Shown: piece by piece, positions 8,152-15,292 of the stretch
Numbering within the stretch: position 1 is the stretch's first letter
How the letters are laid out: every line of letters begins with the position of its first letter
Program-made: the position numbers and the translations under genes
Notes under the pieces: generated by a model
The model's input: the letters and a program-made list of their open reading frames with translations, nothing else
Database searches by the model: none
Told to the model about the DNA's origin: nothing
Assembly (NCBI RefSeq): GCF_029894125.1
Contig: NZ_JARXYZ010000020.1
Span: forward strand, 62,001-126,000
Length of the DNA: 64,000 nucleotides
Reading direction: 5' to 3'
Source of the DNA: Kitasatospora sp. MAA19
GTDB taxonomy: Bacteria; Actinomycetota; Actinomycetes; Streptomycetales; Streptomycetaceae

Positions 8152-8188
8152 ACGGCCGCCGGACCCGGGATCCGGGTTCGGCGGCCGT
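8152..8188 (-). terminator. Strong terminator after nusB
   Basis: A 17-bp stem with a single G-T pair and a 3-nt loop: arms 8152-8168 and 8172-8188, starting ACGGCCGCCG and ending CGGCGGCCGT. It lies directly downstream of nusB on the minus strand and ends the efp-nusB unit. Confidence 0.65.
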
Positions 8189-8223
8189 TCTGCGGGGTGC
8201 CACCCCCGCCGGCGGAACAGGAC

Positions 8224-8661
8224 CTACCGGCGGATGCTGGGCTTCAGCTCCAGGAAGCGGGCGAGCAGACCGTTGACGAAGGCCGGGGAGTCGTCCGTGG
8301 AGAACTCCTTGGCGATCTCGACGGCCTCGTCCAGGACGACCGCGTCCGGGACGCCGTCCTCCCAGATCAGCTCGTACGCGCCGAGCCGCAGGACGTTGCG
8401 GTCCACGATCGGCATCCGGTCGAGCGTCCAGCCCACCGCGTACTGCGAGATCAGGTCGTCGATCCGGCGGGCGTGCTGGACGTATCCCTCGATCAGCTCC
8501 ATGGTGTACTCGCCGACCTGCGGGGTGCCCTCGTCGGGCTTCGGCTCGCGGGCGCGGGCCACCCAGTCGGCGAGGACGGCCTGCGGGTCGACCCCGCGGT
8601 GGTCGGCCTCGAAGAGGATCTGGAAGGCCCGGGTACGGGCCTTGCTACGTGCGGCCGACAC
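8224..8661 (-). CDS. nusB: Transcription antitermination factor NusB
   Basis: A 145-residue all-helical protein that binds boxA RNA with S10/NusE during rRNA transcription. It has the family opening SKARTRAFQILFEAD and the C-terminal VVLDEAVEIAKEFSTDDSPAFVNGLL. The GTG start is 4 nt from the efp stop, so it is coupled to efp. Confidence 0.95.
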   Translation of the reverse strand: MSAARSKARTRAFQILFEADHRGVDPQAVLADWVARAREPKPDEGTPQVGEYTMELIEGYVQHARRIDDLISQYAVGWTLDRMPIVDRNVLRLGAYELIWEDGVPDAVVLDEAVEIAKEFSTDDSPAFVNGLLARFLELKPSIRR

Positions 8662-8665
8662 GGAC

Positions 8666-9229
8666 TTACTTCACCCGGCCGAGGTAGCTGCCGTCGCGGG
8701 TGTCGACCTTGATCTTCTCGCCCGTCACGATGAACAGCGGGACGGCGATCTCGGCGCCGGTCTCCAGCGTGGCCGGCTTGGAGCCACCGGTGGAGCGGTC
8801 GCCCTGGACGCCCGGCTCGGTGTGGGAGATCTCCAGCTCGACCGAGGCCGGGAGCTCGATGTACAGCGGGGCGCCCTCGTACATGGCGACCAGGGCGTCG
8901 AAGCCCTCCAGCAGGTACTTGGCGGCGTCGCCGACGACGGCGGGCTCGACGGTCACCTGGTCGTAGGTGTCCGTGTCCATGAACACGAAGTTCTCGCCGT
9001 CCTTGTACGAGAACTGCATGCCGCGCTTGTCGACGTTGGCGGTCTCGACCTTGGTGCCGGCGTTGAAGGTCTTGTCGACGACCTTGCCCGTCAGGACCTC
9101 CTTGAGCTTCGTGCGCACGAAGGCCGGGCCCTTGCCGGGCTTGACGTGCTGGAACTCGACGACGGACCAGAGCTTGCCGCCCTCCAGCTTGAGGACCATG
9201 CCGTTCTTGAGATCGTTCGTGGAAGCCAC
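8666..9229 (-). CDS. efp: Translation elongation factor P
   Basis: A 187-residue, three-domain tRNA-mimic that relieves ribosome stalling at consecutive prolines. The tip loop reads KPGKGPAF with the tip lysine at position 33. Actinobacterial EF-P of this Pro-rich loop type is thought to act without the beta-lysyl modification used by E. coli. No modification genes are nearby. It forms an operon with nusB. Confidence 0.96.
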   Translation of the reverse strand: MASTNDLKNGMVLKLEGGKLWSVVEFQHVKPGKGPAFVRTKLKEVLTGKVVDKTFNAGTKVETANVDKRGMQFSYKDGENFVFMDTDTYDQVTVEPAVVGDAAKYLLEGFDALVAMYEGAPLYIELPASVELEISHTEPGVQGDRSTGGSKPATLETGAEIAVPLFIVTGEKIKVDTRDGSYLGRVK

Positions 9230-9308
9230 GGGCGCACTTACTCCTGGATATAGCTGTCAAGGAACCAAGGCTTGCGTCCCGTCGCCGACGGCCGTCGATA
9301 GGCCGCGG

Positions 9309-10415
9309 TCACAGGGCGAGGAGCTCCTTGGTGGTGATGGTGAGCAGCTCGGGCCCGCCCTCCTCGAGGGGGCGGACGACGAGCGTGTCCTCGATCCGGA
9401 CGCCGCCCTTGCCCGGGAGGTGGACCCCTGGGCCGACGGTGACCGGCACGCGGCTGTCCAGTTTACCCATGTCCGACGGACCGAGTCGCGGCGCCTCCCG
9501 GATCTCCAGCCCGATGCCGTGGCCCACCGGGTGCGGGGACGCCTCACCGTGGCCGGCCGCCTCCAGGATCTGCCGCGCGGCCCGGTCGGGCACGTACTGC
9601 TCCACGCCCGGCCCGAGCGCCTCCCGGCCGGCCCGCTGCGCCCGGAAGACCAGCCGGTGCAGCTCCACCTGCCAGGGCGCGGGGGCGGCGCCGATCACGA
9701 AGGTCCGGGCGGTGGAGACGCCGTAGCCGCGGTACTGGGCGCCCATCACCACGGTGAGGAAGTCGCCCTCCTCCACCCGGCGGTCGGTCGGCTGGTGGGC
9801 GGGCTGGCCGGAGTGGCTGCCGGTGCCGACCGACACCGGGTAGGCCGCCCGGTCCGCGCCGTGGTCGATCATCCGGCGCTCCAGCTCCATCGCCAGGTGC
9901 CGCTCGGTGCGGCCGACCAGGATCGACTCCAGCAGCTCGCCGAGCGCCTGGTCGGCGATCTCGGCGGCGATCCGCAGGTCGGCGATCTCGTGCTCGTCCT
10001 TGACCACCCGCAGCCGCTCGACCACCTGCCCCAGGTCGGCCAGCCGAGCCCCCTCCGCCAGGCTCGCCACCGCCCGGTGCCGGGTGACGGTCAGGTCGTG
10101 CTCCTCCACCGCCAGGTCTGCCACCCCCATCCGGGCGGCGGCGGCCGCGGCCGCCAGGGCGGTGTCCGCCCCGGCCGCCACCGGCGCCTGGGGGACGTCC
10201 GCGGCGATCAAGTGCTCCCCGGTGTCGTCCGGCGGCAGGTCGTCCGGCAGCGCCAGCAACGTCCGCTCCCGGGTCAGCAGCAGCGTCGCCCCGCAGGGCG
10301 CGCAGCCCGTCAGATACCGCACGTTCGCCGCCCGGGTGATCAGCGCCGCATCGGCCCCGGCCGCACTGCAGTGCTCCCTCACCCGCTCCCGCCGACCCGC
10401 GTACGCATCAGACAT
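9309..10415 (-). CDS. M24-family (Xaa-Pro peptidase-like) protein lacking two metal ligands
   Basis: A 368-residue protein with the creatinase-like N-domain and the pita-bread fold of aminopeptidase P. The last three metal ligands are in place: His299 (GHGIGLE), Glu307 (REAP) and Glu342 (RIEDT). The two aspartates expected in the VDxGA and SDxTRT motifs are Val223 (VVMGA) and Ser234 (STARTF). The usual HE pair is also RE. Either it is a pseudo-peptidase or it has changed activity. Gene integrity looks normal, with conserved flanks around the substituted positions. Confidence 0.85.
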   Translation of the reverse strand: MSDAYAGRRERVREHCSAAGADAALITRAANVRYLTGCAPCGATLLLTRERTLLALPDDLPPDDTGEHLIAADVPQAPVAAGADTALAAAAAAARMGVADLAVEEHDLTVTRHRAVASLAEGARLADLGQVVERLRVVKDEHEIADLRIAAEIADQALGELLESILVGRTERHLAMELERRMIDHGADRAAYPVSVGTGSHSGQPAHQPTDRRVEEGDFLTVVMGAQYRGYGVSTARTFVIGAAPAPWQVELHRLVFRAQRAGREALGPGVEQYVPDRAARQILEAAGHGEASPHPVGHGIGLEIREAPRLGPSDMGKLDSRVPVTVGPGVHLPGKGGVRIEDTLVVRPLEEGGPELLTITTKELLAL

Positions 10416-10539
10416 GCGTCGAGCCTACGAACCCCCACCCCGATCCGCCCGCCGAGCACCCCCGACGGGGCGCGCCCGCACCCTCGCACGCCCCAAGCCG
10501 ACGCCTGCGCTCCCTCGGCTCGGCCGCCCCCGGAGGCGC

Positions 10540-10744
10540 CTACTCCCCCTCCGGATCGAGCAGGCCGCGGCGGTAGGCGGGGACCAGGTTCGGCGGGACC
10601 GGCAGCTCGCGGCCGTTCAGGGTGATCGGGACCGGCTTCGGGGCCTCGGCCTTCCACCGGGCTCGGCGCATGGGCCCCTCCTGCCCGCCGGCGGGCAGGA
10701 GGGAGGGTGTTGCCGCGGGAGGTCTTGCGCTCGGGGACGGCCAT
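10540..10744 (-). pseudogene. rpmF: Zinc-independent ribosomal protein L32 paralogue, split by a palindromic insertion
   Basis: The ATG at 10744 opens with MAVPERKTSRGNT, the L32 N-terminus. The next 34 nt (10672-10705) replace what should be about one codon and shift the frame, so this reading runs on into unrelated sequence. The rest of L32 resumes in another frame as a 43-codon ORF from ATG 10671 (MRRARWKAEAPKPVP to LLDPEGE). That ORF has its own AGGAGG five nt upstream, supplied by the insertion. No Cys is present, as expected for the zinc-free paralogue. It is last in the minus-strand ribosomal cluster. It is either dead or made as two pieces. Confidence 0.7.
10676..10703. repeat. 28-bp perfect palindrome inside the L32 paralogue
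   Basis: CCCTCCTGCCCGCC is followed immediately by its exact reverse complement. In RNA it would be a 12-14 bp hairpin. Its second arm contains the AGGAGG that precedes the ATG at 10671. With flanking bases it accounts for a net gain of about 31 nt relative to L32 proteins. Confidence 0.85.
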
Positions 10745-10753
10745 CGGGGGCTC

Positions 10754-10990
10754 CTACCGGGTGGCGCCGGAGGCGTACGGGAGCAGGGCCATCTCGCGGG
10801 CGTTCTTGATCGCCCGGGCCGTGGCCCGCTGCTGCTGGACGGTGAGGCGGGTGACGCGGCGGCTTCGGATCTTGCCGCGGTCGGAGACGAACCGCCGCAG
10901 CAGGTCGGTGTCCTTGTAGTCGACGTACTCGATGCCGGCGGCCAGCAGCGGGTTGGGCCGGGCCTTGGGCACGTTCGGTCGTTTACGCAC
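10754..10990 (-). CDS. rpsR: Ribosomal protein S18 paralogue
   Basis: A 78-residue S18 of the small subunit with the signature YKDTDLLRRFVSDRGKIRSRRVT. It contains no cysteine. It sits in a cluster of zinc-independent paralogues and so is probably the low-zinc substitute for a main S18 elsewhere. GTG start, 12 nt after the CobW-like gene. It should be co-transcribed with L28 and S14 from the Zur-type promoter. Confidence 0.93.
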   Translation of the reverse strand: MRKRPNVPKARPNPLLAAGIEYVDYKDTDLLRRFVSDRGKIRSRRVTRLTVQQQRATARAIKNAREMALLPYASGATR

Positions 10991-11002
10991 AGTGATGGTT
11001 CC

Positions 11003-12214
11003 TCAGTGAACGGGGTCGAGCAGGTCCTGGAAGGCGTCCGGCAGGGCCTTCCAGCCGGGTTCGCCGGCGGCGAGCTCGGCGTCGGTGAGCAGGCAGGAAT
11101 CGAGCAGCCCGGTGACGCCGTCGACGTCCAGGCCCTCCGCGGTGAAGCAGAGCTGCTGCACCCGGTCGCCGTGCAGCGGGTGCCAGTCGAGGGCGGCGGC
11201 GGCCCGGCGGGCGGGCGGGTAGCGGTCCCAGGCGGCGTCCGGCAGGGAGGTGAGCCAGGGCCCGCACTCCTCGACGGCGAGGTTGGCCCCGGCCGCGTCC
11301 CAGGCGAGCATCAGGTCGGGCCGGTTCGCCAGCCAGAAGCGGCCGCGGCTGCGCTGTGCGGCGGGGACGAGCAGTTCCAGCGCCCGGTGCAGCCGCTCGG
11401 GGTGCAGCGGCCGGCGGCGCTCCCAGACCAGCGTGGTGACGCCGGCCTCGTCGCTCTCCTGCGGGAGCAGCGCTATCGCCGGGTTGACCCGGTCGCGGGC
11501 GGCCGCGACGTCGAAGCCGCCGAGGGCGGCCCGGGTGAGCGCGCCGGTGCCGAGCCGGACGACCCGGGCGGTGGGGTGGAGCTGGCGGAGCAGTGCGAGC
11601 CCGGGCGCGTGCGCCGTCGCGCGCGGCACCGCCAGAGTGGTGGCGTACTCGACCTGGTGGGCGAGCGCCTCCGCGCGGGTCCGCTCGTCCTGGGCGGCGG
11701 TGTGCTCGCCGTGCTCCACCAGGTCGTCGGATACCGAGAGTTCGCCGATCAGCCGGTCCGGGTCGACGGCGGTGACCACGCCGGCGAGTTCGACGACGTC
11801 CTCCAGGTGGCGGCCGTCCGCCGCTCCCCCGGCGATCACCTCGACGGCCGGGTGCGGGTCGCTGCCGCCCCACAGTTCGACGATCGCGAGCCCGTACCGG
11901 CCTTCGTCGGCGATCCGCACCAGCCGGGGCACCAGGTCCTCGCGCAGGGCGCAGCAGGGGCAGTCGTTCACCAGCGGGACGGCGGCGACGTCGAACCCGC
12001 CTCCCCCGTCGCGCAGCTCTCGGTGGACGAGGCCGTGCGAGGACTCCCGCAGGTCGTGGTGGAGGACCACCGCGTCCACCGCGCCGTGCATCAACTCGTC
12101 CACCGCCAGGCGGCGTTCGGCGCTGTGGAGCCCGGCGACGACCACCACCGGCAGCTTGATCCCGTCCATGCCGCCCATTCCGGCCGGGCGGTCCGGCCCG
12201 TCGACGCCGCTCAC
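11003..12214 (-). CDS. CobW/COG0523-like protein with a degenerate P-loop
   Basis: A 403-residue member of the CobW-like metal chaperone group. The family metal-binding motif CxCC is present (NDCPCCALRED, about residue 82), as is the C-terminal CobW domain. The Walker A, however, reads VVVAGLHSAERRLAVDEL, without the GK[ST] of a GTPase. The gene lies between the S14 and S18 paralogues under a Zur-type operator, and overlaps rpsN by GTGA. A role in zinc delivery or handling during zinc limitation follows from the family and context; GTP hydrolysis by the usual P-loop is unlikely. Confidence 0.85.
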   Translation of the reverse strand: MSGVDGPDRPAGMGGMDGIKLPVVVVAGLHSAERRLAVDELMHGAVDAVVLHHDLRESSHGLVHRELRDGGGGFDVAAVPLVNDCPCCALREDLVPRLVRIADEGRYGLAIVELWGGSDPHPAVEVIAGGAADGRHLEDVVELAGVVTAVDPDRLIGELSVSDDLVEHGEHTAAQDERTRAEALAHQVEYATTLAVPRATAHAPGLALLRQLHPTARVVRLGTGALTRAALGGFDVAAARDRVNPAIALLPQESDEAGVTTLVWERRRPLHPERLHRALELLVPAAQRSRGRFWLANRPDLMLAWDAAGANLAVEECGPWLTSLPDAAWDRYPPARRAAAALDWHPLHGDRVQQLCFTAEGLDVDGVTGLLDSCLLTDAELAAGEPGWKALPDAFQDLLDPVH

Positions 12215-12516
12215 CAGCTGGCCTTCCGGACGCCGGGCAGGTGGCCGGCGTGGGCGTGGGCGCGGAGGTTGATCCGGGAGAGGCCGAAGGCGCGCAGGTA
12301 GCCGCGCGGGCGGCCGTCGACGGCATCGCGGTTGCGGATCCGGGTGGCGCTGGCGTCACGGGGCTGGCGGGCGAGTTCGGCCTGCGCGGATTCTCGCTCG
12401 GCGGGGGCGGTGCCGGGGTGGGCGATGATCCGCTTGAGTTCGGCGCGGCGCTCGGCGTAGCGCGCCACGACGGCGCGCCGCTGCTCGTTCCTGGCGATCT
12501 TGCTCCGCTTGGCCAT
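12211..12516 (-). CDS. rpsN: Zinc-independent ribosomal protein S14 paralogue
   Basis: A 101-residue long-form S14 without the CxxC pairs of the zinc-ribbon type. It opens MAKRSKIARNEQRR and ends GYLRAFGLSRINLRAHAHAGHLPGVRKASW in two segments of the family. Such paralogues replace the zinc-binding version when zinc is scarce, freeing ribosomal zinc. Start and stop are coupled to neighbours: the L28 stop overlaps its ATG by 1 nt and its own stop overlaps the CobW-like start. Confidence 0.93.
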   Translation of the reverse strand: MAKRSKIARNEQRRAVVARYAERRAELKRIIAHPGTAPAERESAQAELARQPRDASATRIRNRDAVDGRPRGYLRAFGLSRINLRAHAHAGHLPGVRKASW

Positions 12517-12752
12517 CAGACCTTCCCCCCTCGGGCGCGGATGCGGGCGACGGCGGCCTCGATGCCGATCGTGTCGATGGTGCGGATGCCCTTGGCACTG
12601 AGCGTGAGCCGGACGTACCGGCCCTCGCCGGGCAGCCAGTAGCGCTTGTGCTGGATGTTGGGGTCGAAGCGGCGGGGGGTGCGGCGGTGCGAGTGCGAGA
12701 TCGCGTTGCCGAAGCCGGGTCGACGGCCGGTGAGTTGGCAGTGGGCGGACAT
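12516..12752 (-). CDS. rpmB: Zinc-independent ribosomal protein L28 paralogue
   Basis: A 78-residue L28 beginning MSAHCQLTGRRPGFGNAIS. It has one Cys (position 5) and no CxxC pair, unlike the zinc-binding form. First gene of the minus-strand branch of the divergent cluster. The ATG at 12752 has GGGAG upstream and is preferred over an in-frame ATG 46 codons earlier that would cross the operator. Confidence 0.93.
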   Translation of the reverse strand: MSAHCQLTGRRPGFGNAISHSHRRTPRRFDPNIQHKRYWLPGEGRYVRLTLSAKGIRTIDTIGIEAAVARIRARGGKV

Positions 12753-12805
12753 GGATGCTCCCTGGCGTCCGGGAATGGGCAGGACGGAGCTCACGTTACA
12801 CCAGA

Positions 12806-12820
12806 TGAAAATGACTTCCA
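12806..12820. promoter_or_regulatory. Zur-box-like operator between divergent ribosomal protein genes
   Basis: TGAAAATGACTTCCA is a close match to the AT-rich palindromic Zur site of streptomycetes (TGAAAATGATTTTCA) in an otherwise GC-rich region. It sits midway between rpmB (minus) and rpmG (plus), and is flanked by the inverted pair GTTACACC/GGTGTAC that may mark the two -10 regions. One repressor site could therefore silence both arms when zinc is plentiful. Confidence 0.75.
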
Positions 12821-12892
12821 TTTCGGTGTACGGTTTCGCCCCAGCCCCGAACACCCCGGCCCCGAACACCCCGACCACCCGGGAGGACACCC

Positions 12893-13057
12893 ATGGCCCG
12901 CAGCGAACTGCGCCCCGTCATCAAGCTCCGCTCCACCGCCGGCACCGGCTACACGTACGTGACCCGCAAGAACCGCCGCACCGACCCGGACCGGATGGTC
13001 CTGCGCAAGTACGACCCGGTCGCGGGCCGGCACGTCGACTTCCGCGAAGAGCGCTGA
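12893..13057 (+). CDS. rpmG: Zinc-independent ribosomal protein L33 paralogue
   Basis: A 54-residue L33 (MARSELRPVIKLRSTAGTGY) with no cysteine, so it lacks the zinc ribbon of the main form. First gene of the plus-strand branch. GGGAGG precedes the ATG at 12893 by 6 nt. The stop is followed by L31 after 26 nt. It is too short for many gene callers, but the match across its length to L33 (YVTRKNRRTDPDRMVLRKYDP in part) is clear. Confidence 0.93.
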   Translation: MARSELRPVIKLRSTAGTGYTYVTRKNRRTDPDRMVLRKYDPVAGRHVDFREER

Positions 13058-13083
13058 CCCCCCGCCCGAAAAGGAGCCCACCC

Positions 13084-13332
13084 ATGAAGCCCGGCATCCA
13101 CCCCGCCTACCGCCCGGTCGTCTTCCGCGACAAGGTCGGCGGCCTCGCCTTCCTCACCCGCTCGACGGTCACCAGCGACCGCACGATCGAGTGGGAGGAC
13201 GGCACCACCTACCCGGTGATCGACGTCGAGATCTCCTGGGCCAGCCACCCCTTCTACACCGGTCAGTCGCGCGTCCTGGACACCGCCGGCCGGGTCGAGC
13301 GCTTCCGTCAGCGCTACGGCGACCGGCACTGA
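13084..13332 (+). CDS. rpmE2: Zinc-independent ribosomal protein L31 type B
   Basis: An 82-residue type B L31 with the family features MKPGIHPAYRPVVFRD and SHPFYTGQ, and with no cysteine. In streptomycetes and Bacillus such copies replace the zinc-holding L31 under zinc depletion. It follows rpmG in the same unit, with AAGGAG 6 nt before the ATG. A terminator follows. Confidence 0.94.
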   Translation: MKPGIHPAYRPVVFRDKVGGLAFLTRSTVTSDRTIEWEDGTTYPVIDVEISWASHPFYTGQSRVLDTAGRVERFRQRYGDRH

Positions 13333-13344
13333 CCCGCGGCAACG

Positions 13345-13384
13345 CGACGGCGCCTCCCCCGAACCCGCGAGGGAGGCGCCGTCG
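13345..13384. terminator. Bidirectional terminator between L31 and the Ni/Co permease
   Basis: A 14-bp stem (13345-13358 with 13371-13384; core GACGGCGCCTCCC) and a 12-nt loop between two convergent genes. Confidence 0.65.
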
Positions 13385-13399
13385 GACCACCGGTGGCCC

Positions 13400-14512
13400 C
13401 TATTCGGCCGCCACCCAGCGCTTCTCCACCCGGGCCAGCTTCCAGTACGCGATCGCCGCGGCCCAGACCACCACGAACAGCCCGGCGATCGCGTAGCCGA
13501 CGTTGTCCAGCGAGATGTCCGCGATCCAGCCGGTGACCGGGTCGGTCAGGTCGAGCTTCTCGTGCAGCACGCCGACCAGTTCGATGGTGCCGATGACGAA
13601 CGCCACCGCGATCGACAGCCCGGTGATCGTCAGGTTGTAGTACACCTTCCGGACCGGGTTGGCGAAGGCCCACTGGTACGCGAAGTTCATGAACGTCCCG
13701 TCCAGCGTGTCGAACAGGCTCATCCCGGCCGCGAACAGCAGCGGCAGGCAGACGATCGCGTACCAGGGCAGCCCGGCCGCCGCGCCCGACCCGGCCATCA
13801 CCATCAGGGTGACCTCGGTCGCGGTGTCGAAGCCGAGCCCCAGCACCATGCCCACCGGGAACATCTGCCCGGGCCGGGTGATCGACCGGGTCGCCCGGTT
13901 CAGCACCCGGGCCATGAACCCCCGCGAGTTGAGGTGCTCCTCCAGCTGCGCCTCGTCGTACGACCCGGCCCGCATCGACCGGAACACCTTGAGGATGCCG
14001 AGCAGCGCGGCCAGGTTGAGCGCGCCGATCAGGTAGAGGAACACGCCGGAGGTCGTCGTCCCGACCACCCCGAGCCACTTGTGGGTGGCCGACTCGTCGT
14101 CCATCAGGATGTTGGCCAGCTGGGCGCCGCCCGCCACCAGGGCCGCCATGAGCACCACCATCGAGGAGTGCCCGAGGGCGAACCAGAAGCCGACCGAGAC
14201 CGGCCGCTTGCCGTCCGCCATCAGCTTGCGGGTGGTGTTGTCGATCACCGCGATGTGGTCGGCGTCGAAGGCGTGCCGCATCCCGAGGGTGTACGCGGTG
14301 ATCCCCAGGCCCACCCCGAAGACCTGGGTACCGACCTCGTACTTGTGCGGCGCCACCAGGAAGACGAGCGTCCCGAAGGCCACCACGTGCATGGCCACGA
14401 TCACCCCCATCAGCCCGGCCGTACGGATGGTGTCCTCGCGCCTCCAGCGGAACGTGGGCAGCGCGGGCGGTGTCGCCGTCGGCTCGGCGGCGGCGGTTTC
14501 GGGCACGGTCAT
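13400..14512 (-). CDS. Nickel/cobalt permease (NiCoT / HoxN-NixA family)
   Basis: A 370-residue, about eight-helix secondary transporter. The helix II signature HAFDADH (HX4DH, His80-His86) that selects Ni2+ or Co2+ is intact, as are GFWFALGHSS and LFDTLDGTFM. A cobalamin riboswitch lies in its leader, so cobalt for B12 synthesis is the likely main cargo. A GTG at 14533, in frame and 7 codons earlier, is an alternative start; neither has an ideal Shine-Dalgarno. Family assignment is secure; the ion preference is inferred. Confidence 0.93.
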   Translation of the reverse strand: MTVPETAAAEPTATPPALPTFRWRREDTIRTAGLMGVIVAMHVVAFGTLVFLVAPHKYEVGTQVFGVGLGITAYTLGMRHAFDADHIAVIDNTTRKLMADGKRPVSVGFWFALGHSSMVVLMAALVAGGAQLANILMDDESATHKWLGVVGTTTSGVFLYLIGALNLAALLGILKVFRSMRAGSYDEAQLEEHLNSRGFMARVLNRATRSITRPGQMFPVGMVLGLGFDTATEVTLMVMAGSGAAAGLPWYAIVCLPLLFAAGMSLFDTLDGTFMNFAYQWAFANPVRKVYYNLTITGLSIAVAFVIGTIELVGVLHEKLDLTDPVTGWIADISLDNVGYAIAGLFVVVWAAAIAYWKLARVEKRWVAAE

Positions 14513-14547
14513 CTTCGGGTCACGCTCCAGCACCTCGTGGAAACAGT

Positions 14548-14746
14548 TCGTGAGATGCCGTGGCCGGTCTCCTGGCTTACGGGGATTCCGTACCCGCCTT
14601 CCCAGGCGCGCGAGGCTCCCAGTGGCGTCGTGGGTACGGACGACTCTCCATCGACGACGATCGCGATGGCCCGATCACAGTGGCGAGGGCCGCTCCGGGC
14701 TGGGATCCCTGAGGATCCGTCACCGGTCTTCCCGAGCACCACGGCG
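14548..14746 (-). promoter_or_regulatory. Cobalamin riboswitch in the permease leader
   Basis: Minus-strand RNA elements come in the order of the cobalamin aptamer: GGGAAG and CCGGTG (near 14720-14733), GGAGCGGCC then GCCACTGTGAT (14674-14684), CTGGGAAGGC, and the B12 box AGCCAGGAGACCGGCC (14562-14577). The aptamer ends about 15-35 nt before the start codon, so B12 binding would probably mask translation initiation. It fills most of the stretch between the permease and the divergent regulator. Confidence 0.9.
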
Positions 14747-14752
14747 GGGAAC

Positions 14753-14781
14753 ACCGTAGGGGCCAGGCCCCACCCTTGCAA
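14753..14781 (-). promoter_or_regulatory. Putative promoter of the permease transcript
   Basis: TTGCAA (14776-14781) and, after 17 bp, TACGGT (14753-14758) on the minus strand. Transcription would start near 14746, at the 5' edge of the riboswitch. Confidence 0.4.
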
Positions 14782-14788
14782 GGCTGCG

Positions 14789-14802
14789 CACCTGCGCAGG
14801 TG
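14789..14802. promoter_or_regulatory. Palindrome between divergent permease and ArsR-type genes
   Basis: CACCTGCGCAGGTG is a perfect 14-bp palindrome just upstream of the permease -35 and 38 bp before the regulator ATG. Its placement suits an operator for the adjacent ArsR-type repressor. The assignment is by position only. Confidence 0.4.
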
Positions 14803-14839
14803 TCCAGGATCACACGCCCCCGCCTGCGACAATGAGCGC

Positions 14840-15223
14840 ATGCATCTCGTACCGGCCGACCGCGCGGGCCACCGCACCATCGACGGACACCGGGTCTGCG
14901 AGGCCATCGCCGCGATCGGCGACACCGCGCACGTCCGCTCCTGGGCCGAGCGGTTCTCCCTGCTCGCCGACCCCGGACGGCTCGCCCTCCTGCTCGCCCT
15001 CCACCGGGCCGGCCCGCTCGCCGTGACCGACCTCGCCGTCGCCACCGGCATGCGCGACCCCGCCGTCTCCCAGGCCCTGCGGCTGCTCCGGACGGCCGGC
15101 GTCGTCACCGGCGACAGGGACGGCCGCGTCGTGCGCTACCGGCTCGTGGACGACACCCTGCGCCCCCTCCTCGACGAGTGCGCCGCCGCCGAGCACCACG
15201 AGCCCACCGCGGCGACCGGCTGA
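14840..15223 (+). CDS. ArsR/SmtB-family metal-responsive regulator
   Basis: A 127-residue winged-helix repressor. The ArsR core reads LLADPGRLALLLALHRAG, with recognition helix PAVSQALRLLRTAGVV and wing RDGRVVRYRLVD. Possible metal ligands are His2 near the N-terminus and the EHH near residue 119 in the last helix, a pattern reminiscent of the nickel/cobalt sensors NmtR/KmtR rather than the Cys-based arsenic or cadmium sensors. It is divergent from the Ni/Co permease and probably controls it. The ATG at 14840 follows a GACAAT-like -10 by 6 nt, so the mRNA may be leaderless. Confidence 0.85.
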   Translation: MHLVPADRAGHRTIDGHRVCEAIAAIGDTAHVRSWAERFSLLADPGRLALLLALHRAGPLAVTDLAVATGMRDPAVSQALRLLRTAGVVTGDRDGRVVRYRLVDDTLRPLLDECAAAEHHEPTAATG

Positions 15224-15292
15224 CCGACACCCGGGCCGACCGACTCCCGCGAACGGCGCGCCACGACACGGCCTGATGAGTACGATCATGAC

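Noticed and set aside
10379..10744. 121-codon frame starting MAVPERK as a full gene
   Set aside because: Only the first 13 residues match L32; the rest is out-of-frame L32 and noncoding sequence. It was reported as a split L32 instead.
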